From positions 581,288 to 645,287 of the forward strand of contig CP097974.1 in the NCBI GenBank assembly GCA_023703675.1: a DNA stretch of 64,000 nt. Direction: 5' to 3'. Made by a program: the position numbers and the translations under genes. Below, in pieces: positions 1 to 9,788 of this stretch (its first letter is position 1; every line of letters starts with the position of its first letter). This stretch comes from SAR86 cluster bacterium. GTDB taxonomy: Bacteria > Pseudomonadota > Gammaproteobacteria > Magnimaribacterales > AG-339-G14. The notes beneath the pieces were generated by a model. The model worked only from the letters and a program-made list of their open reading frames with translations. It did not search any database and was not told where the DNA came from.

Positions 1-1473
1 ATACCACTGACGGCCCATTTCTGAGCCTCCTCTAATATGTGAAATACAAAAAATAAATCCTCTGTTCAGTAGCGGTAGCATAGTTTTTCTAAAACTTGCA
101 TCAATAATGCTTCCATAAGAACCATAACCGTACATTAGGATAGGGGCTTTTTTTAAATCTATACCTTTTTTATAAACTAAAGAATTAGGAACTTTTATTC
201 CATCTCTCGAAATAATCTTTTCTCTTTTTATTTCAAAAAGATTTTCATCAAAATTCAAAACTTCTGACCGCCAAATTTCCTTTTTTTCAAAAGTTTTTAG
301 ATTCAGAGAAAATACCGAACTCGGTTTTCTTAGGCTGGTATAACCGAACAAAAATTCATCAGAATCGTATTTTGGGTTTGCTGAGATATAACAACTATAG
401 GCTTCATCGGGAAAATCTATTAGATCTTGAGATAAATCCTCCACATTAAGTTTAAGAATTTTCGGCAATCCATCTTCTCTAATGTCCAGAAAGATCAAAC
501 CTGGAAAACAAACAAAATCTTCCAATAATATTTGATCATTGTGCTCAAGAACTATTTTCCAATCAGAATAATTACCAAAATTTTCTTTTTTAAAATTCAA
601 AAGACAAAAATTTATGCGATCATTTTTATTGGATAAAGCATAGAAAGATTCAGGTGTATCTTCTACATAATATAAATGCTTATCAGACCTTTCTAGAAGA
701 CATTTAGGCTCTTCTAGAATATTTTCAAGATCAATGATCCATATTTCATTAGATTCAGTCTTGCTTGAATTGATATAAATATAGCGGTCGGTGCGTGATT
801 TTGAAATTGATAAATTGAATTGATCATCTAATTCCTCATAAATAAGAAAATCATCCTTTTGGGACTCGCCAAGTTTGTGACGAAAAACTTTGTTGGAAAT
901 AAGAGTTTTGGGATCTTTCAGTGCGTAATAAATGTATTCATCATTCCCCCAGGAAATATTACCGGAAGTATTTTGTAATTCATCGATAAGTAAACTATCG
1001 GACCTTAGATCTTTAAATTTAACGGTATATTCTCGTCTTCCGTTTTTGTCTTCACCATAAGCAATTATATTGTTGTTTGGGGAGGGCGAAACACCAGAAA
1101 TTTGATAGTAATCTAAATCTTTTCCTAGTTCATTAACATTTAATATTTCTTCTTCTACAGTTTCTTTTTCACGAAAATAAACAGGATATTGTTCGTCTGA
1201 CTTCATTTTTGAAAAATAATAAAAATCATTTTTCTTAATCTTAAGAGAAATTTCTTCTTTGGGTATTGAGTTAACTAATTCGTCATATATTTCTTTCCTG
1301 TAATCAACTCCATTAACAAACCACTCTTCGCAGTATTTATTTTCTTCTTCAAGATAACTCAATATTTCTGGATTTTTTCTAGTATCGTCTCTTAACCAAT
1401 AATAATTATCAGTTCTTAAATCTTCATGAGCTTCAAGAATTTTAGGTATTTTCTTTGGTTTGGGTGCTGGCAT
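1..1473 (-). CDS. ptrB: Oligopeptidase B (prolyl oligopeptidase family S9A), 3' end missing
   Basis: This is a serine peptidase that cleaves short peptides after basic residues. About 491 codons are visible. They begin MPAPKPKKIPKILEAHEDLR and carry the family's N-terminal segment followed by the beta-propeller region. Near the window edge comes the start of the alpha/beta-hydrolase domain, with YGYGSYG and then HIRGG, both typical of oligopeptidase B. The catalytic Ser-Asp-His triad lies beyond base 1 and cannot be checked. The ATG at 1471-1473 is chosen because the N-terminus matches the usual start of the family. No signal peptide is visible, so the protein is probably cytoplasmic. It diverges from the outer-membrane protein gene at 1564 across a 90-base AT-rich gap that must hold both promoters. 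Confidence 0.9.
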   Translation of the reverse strand, partial: MPAPKPKKIPKILEAHEDLRTDNYYWLRDDTRKNPEILSYLEEENKYCEEWFVNGVDYRKEIYDELVNSIPKEEISLKIKKNDFYYFSKMKSDEQYPVYFREKETVEEEILNVNELGKDLDYYQISGVSPSPNNNIIAYGEDKNGRREYTVKFKDLRSDSLLIDELQNTSGNISWGNDEYIYYALKDPKTLISNKVFRHKLGESQKDDFLIYEELDDQFNLSISKSRTDRYIYINSSKTESNEIWIIDLENILEEPKCLLERSDKHLYYVEDTPESFYALSNKNDRINFCLLNFKKENFGNYSDWKIVLEHNDQILLEDFVCFPGLIFLDIREDGLPKILKLNVEDLSQDLIDFPDEAYSCYISANPKYDSDEFLFGYTSLRKPSSVFSLNLKTFEKKEIWRSEVLNFDENLFEIKREKIISRDGIKVPNSLVYKKGIDLKKAPILMYGYGSYGSIIDASFRKTMLPLLNRGFIFCISHIRGGSEMGRQWY

Positions 1474-1563
1474 TTTTTTTATAATAACTTAATTATTGCA
1501 AAAACATTTTATTCAAATATATTAACTATCAAATACATCTTAGCAATTTCTATAAATCTATAA

Positions 1564-3879
1564 ATGTCACAAAAAATAATTTATTTTTTTATCAGCATAT
1601 TATTAATTTCTAATGCCTTCAGTATTACTATTGATGGAGATCTATCCGATGACGAATGGTCAAACGCAGAAACTTTAGAAGGTTTTCTAACCGTTTTCCC
1701 TGATACTTTAGAAAAACCTAAGTATAAAACTGAAGTTAAATATTTTACTGATAACAAAGGCATATATTTTGGGATAACTAATTATCAACCAAAAAGTACC
1801 CAGGTTATCGAAAGACATCAAAGAGATAGTTTTTACGCAAATGCAGACAGAAACTATGTGATGATTGATTTTGATAATAATGCCAGTGTGGGTTATGAAT
1901 TCACCGTTACTTTAGGAGATTCCATAAGAGATTCAATTTTTGTAGATGAAAACGAATTTTCTGATAATTGGGATGCTATTTGGTATGCAAAAACTAAAAG
2001 TTATGAAGATTTTTGGATTTCTGAATATTTTATCCCTTGGGGCGTGGCTCCGTTAATTGCTGAAGATGGTCCATTTCGAAACATTAAAATATCAGTTGCT
2101 AGATGGGCTTTTGGCCAGAATGAAGTCTACAACACACCAGGATTAAACCTTTTTAAATCGCCTTTTTTATCTAAATTCACAACGATAAAAGTTAAAAATT
2201 ATAAAAATCAAACAAACAAATTAGACTTTTTTCCTTACGCCAGTTTAACGAACAACTTTATTGAAAATAATAGAAAAATTAATATTGGAGGGGAGATTTT
2301 TTGGGATTTAGATCAAAAATCAAAAATCGACCTTACTCTTAACCCAGATTTTGGACAAGTAGAGAGTGATGATGTAATTGTAAATTTTTCTGCAATCGAA
2401 ACTTTTTATCCTGATAAAAGACCTTTTTTCATTGAAAATCAAACTTTGTTCGATGTAACAGGCTACAACTTAAGATTTATTAACACCAGAAGAATTGGTG
2501 GAATCCCTGATAAATGTTCAGAAACTGCGGAAAGTCATAAAGGAGAATGCTCAGATAGTTTAATCGACACAACAGATATAAATTATGCGCTCAGATACAC
2601 TCGCAGAGATAAGGTAAATGAATTTGGCATTTTTAGTGCCTTTGAAGACGATTCTCTTTATTCTGATGGAAGAGATTTTCTTGCTTTAAGGTATAGACTC
2701 AACAGAGATTATTTAAATACCAAATTAGGTTATCTCCATACCTCTGTTGATAGGCCTAGTATTGATAGAAAAGCACACACTCACACTCTAGACTACGACT
2801 TAAAACCAACTAAATCTTCAAGATTTTATGGTTGGATCAGTCAAGTTGATACGTCCGAAAAAAATATTGATAAGACTGGATACGGAGTTAGAACAATTTT
2901 TACAAATAGATTTTCCGAAAGGTTGTTTACTTTATTTTTTTTAAATTATTTAGACGAGGATTTCAATATTAATGACATGGGTTATTTAGAACAATATGGA
3001 AACACCTACCTTGGCGGTGTATTAACTTATAACCTTCCAAATAACAATCCGAATTCAGCCATATCTCAACAAACTTATTTTCTTCAAATAGGTTATGGAA
3101 GATCTACTCAGGGCTATGGGGGAGGTACAGGTTTTAATCTTAAATATGAATTAAGTTTCAAAGATAGTTCAAGATTAGAAATGGAATGCAAATGTTCTTT
3201 AATCAGAGGAAAAGACTACGTTGAAACCAGAAATTATGTTGAATCTCCCTTTATAGAATCTTTAGGAGATAACGAATTGATTCTAAATTATTCGACACAA
3301 AGAACAGGGATGTTTCAACATAGATTTAAAGTTGGCTATTTAACTGGGGGATATGAGTCAATAAGTAAAAGTTTTGATCTTCGAGAGGAAGGCCATACAT
3401 TGGGATACAGTTTTTCAGTGAAATTTTCCGAAAATCTAAAAATTTTTGTCAGCCCAATAGAATATCAACGTCAATCAAATTGGAATATTTGGAAGAGAGA
3501 AAATCTTTTCGCATACTACGATAAAGAAATGATCAGTTCAGGCTTAAATATAGATTGGTTTATTGGCGATCGGCAGGAGATAAGAGTAAAAGGTAAGATC
3601 TATGGAATAAAAGGGAAAAGACCTAGACCTTATAGGGTAAATGTTAACGGATACTTAGGTTCTTCAGAAGATGAGATAAATTCACTTGAGTTATCGGAGA
3701 CAGCTTTTCAGGTTAGATACAAATATCAATTTGCACCTTTATCAGATCTTTACGTTGTCTATACCAGAGGTGGAAAGTATGCAAATCTTCAAACCAATCA
3801 ATTTGAAAAGATATATTCTGGCGCCTGGTCAAATCAAAATTTAGATAAATTTATCATTAAATTAAGATATAAACTTTAG
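1564..3879 (+). CDS. Outer-membrane DUF5916 protein with CBM9-like N-terminal domain
   Basis: The 771-residue product starts with a signal peptide (about residues 1-20). A CBM9-like beta-sandwich follows, opening ITIDGDLSDDEW and running to about residue 190. The rest, about residues 215-771, is rich in alternating aromatic and polar strands and ends in KLRYKL, as expected for a transmembrane beta-barrel. This order (CBM9 fold then DUF5916 barrel) is a known family in marine and soil Proteobacteria and Bacteroidetes. The family has no established substrate, and carbohydrate binding is only suggested by the fold. The phrase PDFGQVESDDVIVNFSAIET is a typical DUF5916 segment. The gene stands alone, facing away from oligopeptidase B. 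No TonB box or plug domain is seen, so it is not a standard TonB receptor. Confidence 0.8.
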   Translation: MSQKIIYFFISILLISNAFSITIDGDLSDDEWSNAETLEGFLTVFPDTLEKPKYKTEVKYFTDNKGIYFGITNYQPKSTQVIERHQRDSFYANADRNYVMIDFDNNASVGYEFTVTLGDSIRDSIFVDENEFSDNWDAIWYAKTKSYEDFWISEYFIPWGVAPLIAEDGPFRNIKISVARWAFGQNEVYNTPGLNLFKSPFLSKFTTIKVKNYKNQTNKLDFFPYASLTNNFIENNRKINIGGEIFWDLDQKSKIDLTLNPDFGQVESDDVIVNFSAIETFYPDKRPFFIENQTLFDVTGYNLRFINTRRIGGIPDKCSETAESHKGECSDSLIDTTDINYALRYTRRDKVNEFGIFSAFEDDSLYSDGRDFLALRYRLNRDYLNTKLGYLHTSVDRPSIDRKAHTHTLDYDLKPTKSSRFYGWISQVDTSEKNIDKTGYGVRTIFTNRFSERLFTLFFLNYLDEDFNINDMGYLEQYGNTYLGGVLTYNLPNNNPNSAISQQTYFLQIGYGRSTQGYGGGTGFNLKYELSFKDSSRLEMECKCSLIRGKDYVETRNYVESPFIESLGDNELILNYSTQRTGMFQHRFKVGYLTGGYESISKSFDLREEGHTLGYSFSVKFSENLKIFVSPIEYQRQSNWNIWKRENLFAYYDKEMISSGLNIDWFIGDRQEIRVKGKIYGIKGKRPRPYRVNVNGYLGSSEDEINSLELSETAFQVRYKYQFAPLSDLYVVYTRGGKYANLQTNQFEKIYSGAWSNQNLDKFIIKLRYKL

Positions 3880-3951
3880 TCTTCTGAAATTTTAGATTTG
3901 TATAATACCTATCCACAAGTAGAATAATCTTTCTTAGAAGAAATATTTATT

Positions 3952-4416
3952 ATGGATTTTATTCTAACTTATTTAAACACTTTGATTGCTTCTTTGGCAG
4001 CACTGGCAGGGATTGTTTCGATCTATTACTTGATAAGAGAAATGCAAGAACAGAACAAAGTTGCTAGAGCCAATGCTAGACAAAACGTTTCAGACAGCCA
4101 TCAGGAGATAGCTTTAAAAGGCATGACTCCAAGAATGGTAAAAATCAAAATGAAGCTCAGAAACAATGAAGAACTTACGCCAGAAGAAGATGCAGCGTAT
4201 CTCACTTATTTCAGCATTATGCTGAGATCAAGAGAAAATCAGCATTATCAATATTCTATCGGAATGATCGATGCAGGAGAGTGGGATAATTATCTGAAAT
4301 CCTTCAAAACCTTATTTAAGTCTGAGTATCATCTAAAACTTTGGAATTTTATGAAGGAAACCTTTAATGAAGATTTTGTTAAAATTGTGGAAGGAATTAT
4401 AAATGAGAATAATTGA
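3952..4416 (+). CDS. Small membrane-anchored protein of unknown function
   Basis: The product has 154 residues. A single hydrophobic segment (about residues 8-28) is followed by a charged, mostly helical cytoplasmic-looking region with many Lys, Glu and Met. I do not recognise a named domain. It resembles small proteins that place one membrane helix before a soluble helical bundle. Its end overlaps the start of the PAS/EAL gene by 14 bases, so the two are probably translated together, which places it in the signalling island. A role as membrane anchor or accessory for the downstream diguanylate-cyclase-type proteins is a guess from position alone. Confidence 0.6.
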   Translation: MDFILTYLNTLIASLAALAGIVSIYYLIREMQEQNKVARANARQNVSDSHQEIALKGMTPRMVKIKMKLRNNEELTPEEDAAYLTYFSIMLRSRENQHYQYSIGMIDAGEWDNYLKSFKTLFKSEYHLKLWNFMKETFNEDFVKIVEGIINENN

Positions 4417-5014
4417 AGCAGAACAAGCTAAATACTTAATCAAATCTCTTCAGCATCATCCAAGTCCCTATATTATTTTTGATAAATCTAATGGGGTTGA
4501 GTGGCTTAATAACTCAGCACAATACATATTTAGCCTTGAAAACGACGAATCTATTTCAATTGGGAACATCAGTAGCATTAATAAGAATTCTGTTAATAAC
4601 GAGATTGCTAGCTCATTTGATACTGACATAGAGATTAAACTAAGAAATATAGAGTTTTATTTGAGAACTAGAATTCATGAGATTCCTTTTGATACAAATT
4701 CATCTTTTTTTCTTATTGAAGCTCTTGCAAATTCTGAAGCTGCTTTAGATGCACTAAAAGAAACAATAAGCTGTCTAGAAAACGATCGCATCAGCATGGC
4801 CTTTCAAAAACAAGTAGATATAGAAACAGGAAAAATTGTTGGAGTTGAGTCTCTTTTAAGGTTATTAGATGAAAAGGGAAATATTATTTCAAATGATAAA
4901 TTAATACCTCTCGTTGAAGGAGAACATTTGTTTTCTTTGGTTGTCCTAGCTTCGTTAAAAAAACTTAAAGAGTTTTTTCCAAAGGAGCAGAAAAAATTCT
5001 GTTGGCACAGATAA
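4403..5014 (+). CDS. PAS-like domain followed by a truncated, degenerate EAL domain
   Basis: The 203-residue product has a PAS-like N-terminus (about residues 10-108). From about residue 128 it turns into the first part of an EAL phosphodiesterase domain: AFQKQVDIETGKIVGVESLL aligns with the usual start of that domain. The EAL signature reads ESL here. Only about 65 of roughly 240 EAL residues are present, so cyclic-di-GMP hydrolysis is not expected. The frame closes at 5014, just after an A6 run at 4991-4996. The next gene is open in the -1 frame across that point (from 4969), so one extra A would fuse the two into a single protein. The gene may therefore be a real short protein, half of a frameshifted gene, or a slippage-dependent product. 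Confidence 0.6.
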   Translation: MRIIEAEQAKYLIKSLQHHPSPYIIFDKSNGVEWLNNSAQYIFSLENDESISIGNISSINKNSVNNEIASSFDTDIEIKLRNIEFYLRTRIHEIPFDTNSSFFLIEALANSEAALDALKETISCLENDRISMAFQKQVDIETGKIVGVESLLRLLDEKGNIISNDKLIPLVEGEHLFSLVVLASLKKLKEFFPKEQKKFCWHR

Positions 5015-6414
5015 AACAAGAATTTTCAGCTCCAGCAGAAGCTATTGAACATTACATAGAAGTTGTTGAACAGTTTGCAAAAGAAAATCATCTAAATGTT
5101 GCTTCTGAGATAGGTCAAATAAAAGACGCGGAAAAGAAGCTTTTGAGTCAATATGAAGACGCTTTCAATGAAAATACTTCACTAAATAGCGAAAAAAAAT
5201 CTTCAGAAGAATATTCTGTATTGCGCCATAATCTTAGAACGCCATTGAACGCCATAATAGGATATAGCGAAATTCTAATGGAAGACTTTGAGAATGATTT
5301 ATCTGACGAAATAATTAAAGATCTTGAATCGATTTTAAATCTTTCTAGAGACATCGAAAAAGCAATTGAAAGATTTGTAGATTTCATTAGAGGTGAGCTA
5401 TCTGAAACAGAGACAAGTGATTCAGATCAAGGACAGATAGAAAATGCTGAATCTCTCTTTAAGTCTTTGGGTGACATTGACTATAGTTTAGAAATCGATG
5501 AGCATCTTCAAAACTCTGATGTTTTAATTGTTGATGACAACGTTACTAATTGTGAAGTTCTGGCACGAAGATTAAGTCAAAATGGTTTAAATTGCAGAAT
5601 GGCTTATGACGGAACTACTGCTATTGAAGAAGTTGAAAAGAAGACACCTGATCTGATTTTATTAGACGTAATGCTGCCAGATATAAATGGCTTAGAGTTG
5701 CTAAAAAAATTTAGAAAAAAAAATAAAATTGATTCACTGCCGATAATTATGGTTTCTGCCTTCAATGATGTTGATAGCGTTGCCAAATGTATAAAACTAG
5801 GAGCATCGGATTATTTGCCAAAACCATTGAACGGCACAATCTTAATGGCTAAATCCATCGCGAGTTTGGAGGCAAAATATTTCCGTTCGAGGGAGCAAGA
5901 ACTCCTTAAAGAATTACATGTGCGAGCAACAACCTGTCCCTTGACTGGAATTTCTAATAGAAAAGTGGTTTTTGATAAAATTAATAAAGCTTTTAGAAAA
6001 ACTAAGAAGAAAGATGATTACGTTTTTAACATTCTTTCAATGGATATAGATTTCTTTAAATCCATCAACGATACTTATGGACATCCTGGAGGAGATGAGG
6101 TTTTGATAGCAATAGCAAATAAATTAAAGAGCTCTTTTAAACCCAATCTTGTAGGAAGAGTAGGAGGAGAGGAATTTATTGCGGTTATAGATAAACTTGA
6201 AAATCTTTCAGTCATTGATTTCTGTGAAAATATTAGAAAAGAAATAGTTGATTTATCTATAAAATTTCAAGATCATAATATAAAGGTCACAATGAGTGGA
6301 GGTCTCGCTGCTTCTGATGAGATTGACAACTTAGAAGATTTAATTAATTTAGCTGATAAGAGACTTTATAAGGCTAAAGAAGGTGGACGTAATCAAATTA
6401 TTTTCAAAAAATAG
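5002..6414 (+). CDS. HisKA-like / receiver / GGDEF diguanylate cyclase
   Basis: Read from TTG at 5002 the product has 470 residues. An N-terminal stretch resembling a degenerate H-box precedes a clear HisKA helix pair with RHNLRTPLNAIIGYSE (His76), but no ATPase domain follows. A receiver domain (about residues 172-285) has DD at 178-179, phospho-acceptor Asp222 and Lys274. A GGDEF domain (about residues 310-470) has the catalytic motif GGEEF at 388-392. No RxxD inhibitory site is seen ahead of GGEEF. It should make cyclic-di-GMP in response to receiver phosphorylation. The start is uncertain: AAGGAG at 4982-4987 is 14 bases from the TTG, and the frame stays open upstream to 4969 inside the EAL fragment. 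Confidence 0.8.
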   Translation: MAQIKQEFSAPAEAIEHYIEVVEQFAKENHLNVASEIGQIKDAEKKLLSQYEDAFNENTSLNSEKKSSEEYSVLRHNLRTPLNAIIGYSEILMEDFENDLSDEIIKDLESILNLSRDIEKAIERFVDFIRGELSETETSDSDQGQIENAESLFKSLGDIDYSLEIDEHLQNSDVLIVDDNVTNCEVLARRLSQNGLNCRMAYDGTTAIEEVEKKTPDLILLDVMLPDINGLELLKKFRKKNKIDSLPIIMVSAFNDVDSVAKCIKLGASDYLPKPLNGTILMAKSIASLEAKYFRSREQELLKELHVRATTCPLTGISNRKVVFDKINKAFRKTKKKDDYVFNILSMDIDFFKSINDTYGHPGGDEVLIAIANKLKSSFKPNLVGRVGGEEFIAVIDKLENLSVIDFCENIRKEIVDLSIKFQDHNIKVTMSGGLAASDEIDNLEDLINLADKRLYKAKEGGRNQIIFKK

Positions 6415-6423
6415 GAGATTGAA

Positions 6424-6786
6424 ATGAAAAAAATACTGTACGTCGAAGATAATGAGATGAATCGCGACATGTTAGGACGCAGACTCACGAGACGAGATTA
6501 CGAAGTAATTTTTGCTTTTGATGGCCAAGAAGGTTTGGATAAAATGAAATCTGAATCACCCGATGTTGTCCTTATGGATATGGGTTTACCAGTTATGGAC
6601 GGCTGGGAAGCTACCACTAAAGCTAAAGCTGATCCTGAAATTTCTGACATACCCATAATTGCTCTAACAGCACACGCTATGGAAACAGACAAACAAAAGG
6701 CTCTTGATTGCGGAGCTGATGACTTTGATACGAAGCCAGTAGATTTTAAAAGACTTTTAGAAAAAATCGAATCTAATATTAACTAA
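6424..6786 (+). CDS. Single-domain response regulator (CheY/DivK type)
   Basis: The product is 120 residues long and consists only of a receiver domain: acidic pocket E8/D9, phospho-acceptor Asp52 in VVLMDMGLP, Thr82 and Lys104 in DTKP. The sequence style (YVEDNEMNRDMLGRRL) is that of DivK-like receivers that often accompany hybrid histidine kinases. A ribosome site, GGAG, lies a few bases upstream of the ATG. It follows the GGDEF gene by 9 bases and overlaps the 3' end of the convergent hybrid kinase by 4 bases. It is a likely phosphotransfer partner for that kinase, inferred from position. Confidence 0.9.
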   Translation: MKKILYVEDNEMNRDMLGRRLTRRDYEVIFAFDGQEGLDKMKSESPDVVLMDMGLPVMDGWEATTKAKADPEISDIPIIALTAHAMETDKQKALDCGADDFDTKPVDFKRLLEKIESNIN

Positions 6787-9773
6787 TCGTTTAAAATTTT
6801 AGAAATTAAATTCGGTAACTGATTTATCGATACTTCGTCTTTTTTTAACAATCCTTCAACATTGGCATTTAATAAATCTTCTTGAACTTCGTTTAATTCT
6901 TTCCCTGAATAAACTATTACGTTGGGTTTAGATTTAAATTCCATCGTCACAAATTTTTCTAAAAATTCAAATCCATCCATTCTAGGCATTTCTAGATCAA
7001 GAACTATTAAAGTAGGGTCATTTGATAGTTGTTTTAATCCCTCGTTACCATCTTTTGCTGTTATGGCTTTAAAGCCATTGTCTTCTAGCGCACGGGATAA
7101 AATGTCTCTAGTATTTTCATCATCGTCCACTATTAAAATAGTATTGTTATTTGATTCTTTTGAAACGAATTTTTTTACTACATCTAAAAACTTATTTCTT
7201 TCGATAGGCTTTGTTAAATAGTCATCGGCTCCAAGAGAAAAAGCCAATGATTCTTGAGACATCTGAGAAACCATTATGACTGGTATGTCTTTAATAGATT
7301 CGTCTGATTTGCATTCTTTAAGGATAGACCAACCGTCTCTTCCAGGCATAAGAACATCTAATAGAATAAGTTTTGGCATTGTTTCACGGATCATGTTTAA
7401 ACCTTGCTCACCATTTGTGGCTCCCAATAAGGTCAATCCCGCTTTCTTTATCGTTCTTTTTACTAGATCATGCATAGCAATATCATCGTCGATGAGGACG
7501 CATAAATTTTCACCTGCTAAAGCACTTACTTCCTCATTTTCTAAATCCTCAGCTTCTTCGCAGATTCTAGGAATAAAAATTGTAAAAATAGATCCTTTAC
7601 CTTTTTCAGATGAGACTGTCACTCCTCCGCCCATAAGCTCGGCAAATCTTTTTGAAATTGGTAGACCCAGACCTGTACCACCGTGAGTTGCAGATGTCGA
7701 TCTTTCTGCTTGCTCATATTCTTCAAATACCTTAGAAACGCCTTCTTGGCTCATCCCTTCACCATCATCTGTGACTTTGAATTCAATCATCTCTACACCG
7801 TCTTTATCGAAGGTGCTTACATTTAGAGTTACTAATCCACTTTCAGTAAATTTAAATGCATTGCTTAAAAAATTTGTAACACATTGTCTTAATTTTGTTT
7901 CATCTTGAGTCATTGAACCGATAGCTTCCTGAACTTCAATCTTAAATCCATTATCATTCTTAGCAGCTAAAGGAGCATTTATATCTCTTAGAGTTTCAAC
8001 AACTTTCTCAATTTCGAAACTAGTGAGATACAATTCCATTTTTCCTGATTCAATTTTTGATAAATCAAGAATATTGTTAATGAGAGAGAGTAAATGTGTT
8101 CCAGATGTAGTTATCTTTTTTAAATCAGGCATTAAATCATCGTAGCCCAAGTCTTCACACTCTTCATACAACATTTCCCCGTAACCTAAAATAGCATTTA
8201 ATGGTGTTCTTAATTCATGACTCATATTTGCAAAAAACTTACTTCTTTGCTCATTTGCTTCTAATGCTTCGTCTCTAGATTCTTCCATTTCTTTTGTTCT
8301 CGTGTCGATAAGTACTTGAACCTCTTCAGCCATTCTAGTGAAAGCTACCGTCATTAATTCTATAGAGGCTTCTTCTCCTTCTTCATCAGAACTTTCTTTT
8401 GCTAAAGACTTCATTTTATTTATATCATTTAAAATTAGTGTCCTGGAATCACCTTCTAATTCATCAGCTAAAATAGTCATTTTTTCTATGATTGCTGTGT
8501 CTCTCTCTTTTCTTCTATTCGCTTGTTTAGCTCTTATATCTTCCATTTCATTCAAATGGCCTCTATAGATTTCTAAAGCTTTAGCTAATTCTCCAACTTC
8601 ATCGTTTTCCGATCTAAAAATACCTTTTCTTTGTGGCATTGTTTTAGAGAGATCTCCGCTTGTTAAAGCTTGTAATACTTCAATAGCTTTATTAACTGAT
8701 CCAAATATATTTGCCGAGATCGTCGAAGTTATCGCAATTACAAAAATCATTACAACTATTATTAGAACCAATATGTAGGATAAGATAGAATTTTCTTGAT
8801 CAATACTAGCTTTCTCATTTCTGAAGATAAAAAACTGAGCTTTATCTGAAGATAAGTATGAACTTAAAGGTAAAAGGGTAATTGAAGAGCCTAAAGAGGC
8901 GTCACGAGCAGAAGTTCTATTTCCATAATCATTTAGGTTAACATTAGCTTTATCTACATGGGCTTTAAGATTAGATATTCCATAATTTGTTGTTTCATAG
9001 GATCCTAAATCAGTTTCAAAACTTGCGTAATCATCTCCTAAAGAAATAACTCCGTCTTTTGTTTGAACTGCTGTTACTAATTCAAATTCATCACCAAAGG
9101 TTTCCATGGACTTTCTTATATCAATTCCTAAAACTACAATTGCTTCTGCATCCCTTGAGAAGGCTCTGACAGGAAATGCCATGATTTGATTTAATGTACT
9201 AATTTCATTACCTGTTGTGTCTTCAATGATTTGCAACGATCTTCTAGGTCTAGAAGAAGCATCCGATAGATATTTATCTAAATCATTAAGGTATTCTGGT
9301 TTAGCGCTTGGATTACAAGCATCAACTCCAGATAGATCTAAAGCAGAACTACAATAAAATCTTTTACCATCAGGATAATAAGCTTTAACAAAACTCAAAT
9401 TACCCTCGTCTAAATCAAATTCGAACATTAGATCTAACAAATACCCTGATTCACCAATATTTTTATCAGAAATAAATTGAATCAATGGATTGCTGTATTG
9501 ATGGTCTGGAGAAGAAAGCTCTTCTTCTGGAAAAATTTCAATTTCAGGATCCCAAAAATTACCTCTTTCACCTGTTTGAGGTAGCCAAGCATTGATAGAA
9601 TCAAAAGAAGTTTCTAATGTCTGAAACCAGGCAGATTCATAGGTTGAGACGAGAGACTCACTTGAGAATGTTCTTTGGATATTTTCTCTATAGTTGTATA
9701 AAAAAATAAGAGAAAGGGCAAGTATTACATTACCTATTAAACCAATTAAAATTAATGTGGTTCTTATACGCAT
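6783..9773 (-). CDS. Membrane-bound hybrid sensor histidine kinase with two receiver domains
   Basis: The 996-residue protein has a transmembrane helix at about residues 6-26 and a periplasmic sensory region to about residue 330 with a Cache-like layout. A second membrane helix lies at about 331-355, then HAMP and a coiled coil. The HisKA domain carries MSHELRTPLNAILGYGE (His519). The HATPase has its N box (NFLSNAFKF) and G boxes (DDGEGM, GGTGLGLPIS). Two C-terminal receivers have acceptor Asp806 (LILLDVLMPG) and Asp926 (IVLDLEMPRMDG). The second receiver ends with LLKKDE where most have a KP motif. The ligand is unknown. The gene is preceded by the TonB-C gene 15 bases upstream and converges on the lone receiver, suggesting one signalling unit. 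Confidence 0.9.
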   Translation of the reverse strand: MRIRTTLILIGLIGNVILALSLIFLYNYRENIQRTFSSESLVSTYESAWFQTLETSFDSINAWLPQTGERGNFWDPEIEIFPEEELSSPDHQYSNPLIQFISDKNIGESGYLLDLMFEFDLDEGNLSFVKAYYPDGKRFYCSSALDLSGVDACNPSAKPEYLNDLDKYLSDASSRPRRSLQIIEDTTGNEISTLNQIMAFPVRAFSRDAEAIVVLGIDIRKSMETFGDEFELVTAVQTKDGVISLGDDYASFETDLGSYETTNYGISNLKAHVDKANVNLNDYGNRTSARDASLGSSITLLPLSSYLSSDKAQFFIFRNEKASIDQENSILSYILVLIIVVMIFVIAITSTISANIFGSVNKAIEVLQALTSGDLSKTMPQRKGIFRSENDEVGELAKALEIYRGHLNEMEDIRAKQANRRKERDTAIIEKMTILADELEGDSRTLILNDINKMKSLAKESSDEEGEEASIELMTVAFTRMAEEVQVLIDTRTKEMEESRDEALEANEQRSKFFANMSHELRTPLNAILGYGEMLYEECEDLGYDDLMPDLKKITTSGTHLLSLINNILDLSKIESGKMELYLTSFEIEKVVETLRDINAPLAAKNDNGFKIEVQEAIGSMTQDETKLRQCVTNFLSNAFKFTESGLVTLNVSTFDKDGVEMIEFKVTDDGEGMSQEGVSKVFEEYEQAERSTSATHGGTGLGLPISKRFAELMGGGVTVSSEKGKGSIFTIFIPRICEEAEDLENEEVSALAGENLCVLIDDDIAMHDLVKRTIKKAGLTLLGATNGEQGLNMIRETMPKLILLDVLMPGRDGWSILKECKSDESIKDIPVIMVSQMSQESLAFSLGADDYLTKPIERNKFLDVVKKFVSKESNNNTILIVDDDENTRDILSRALEDNGFKAITAKDGNEGLKQLSNDPTLIVLDLEMPRMDGFEFLEKFVTMEFKSKPNVIVYSGKELNEVQEDLLNANVEGLLKKDEVSINQLPNLISKILND

Positions 9774-9788
9774 GATTGCGTATTATCT

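Noticed and set aside
7276-7686. 136-residue plus-strand frame inside the hybrid kinase
   Set aside because: It is antisense to the ATPase and receiver domains of the kinase; the Ser/Pro-rich product has no family features.
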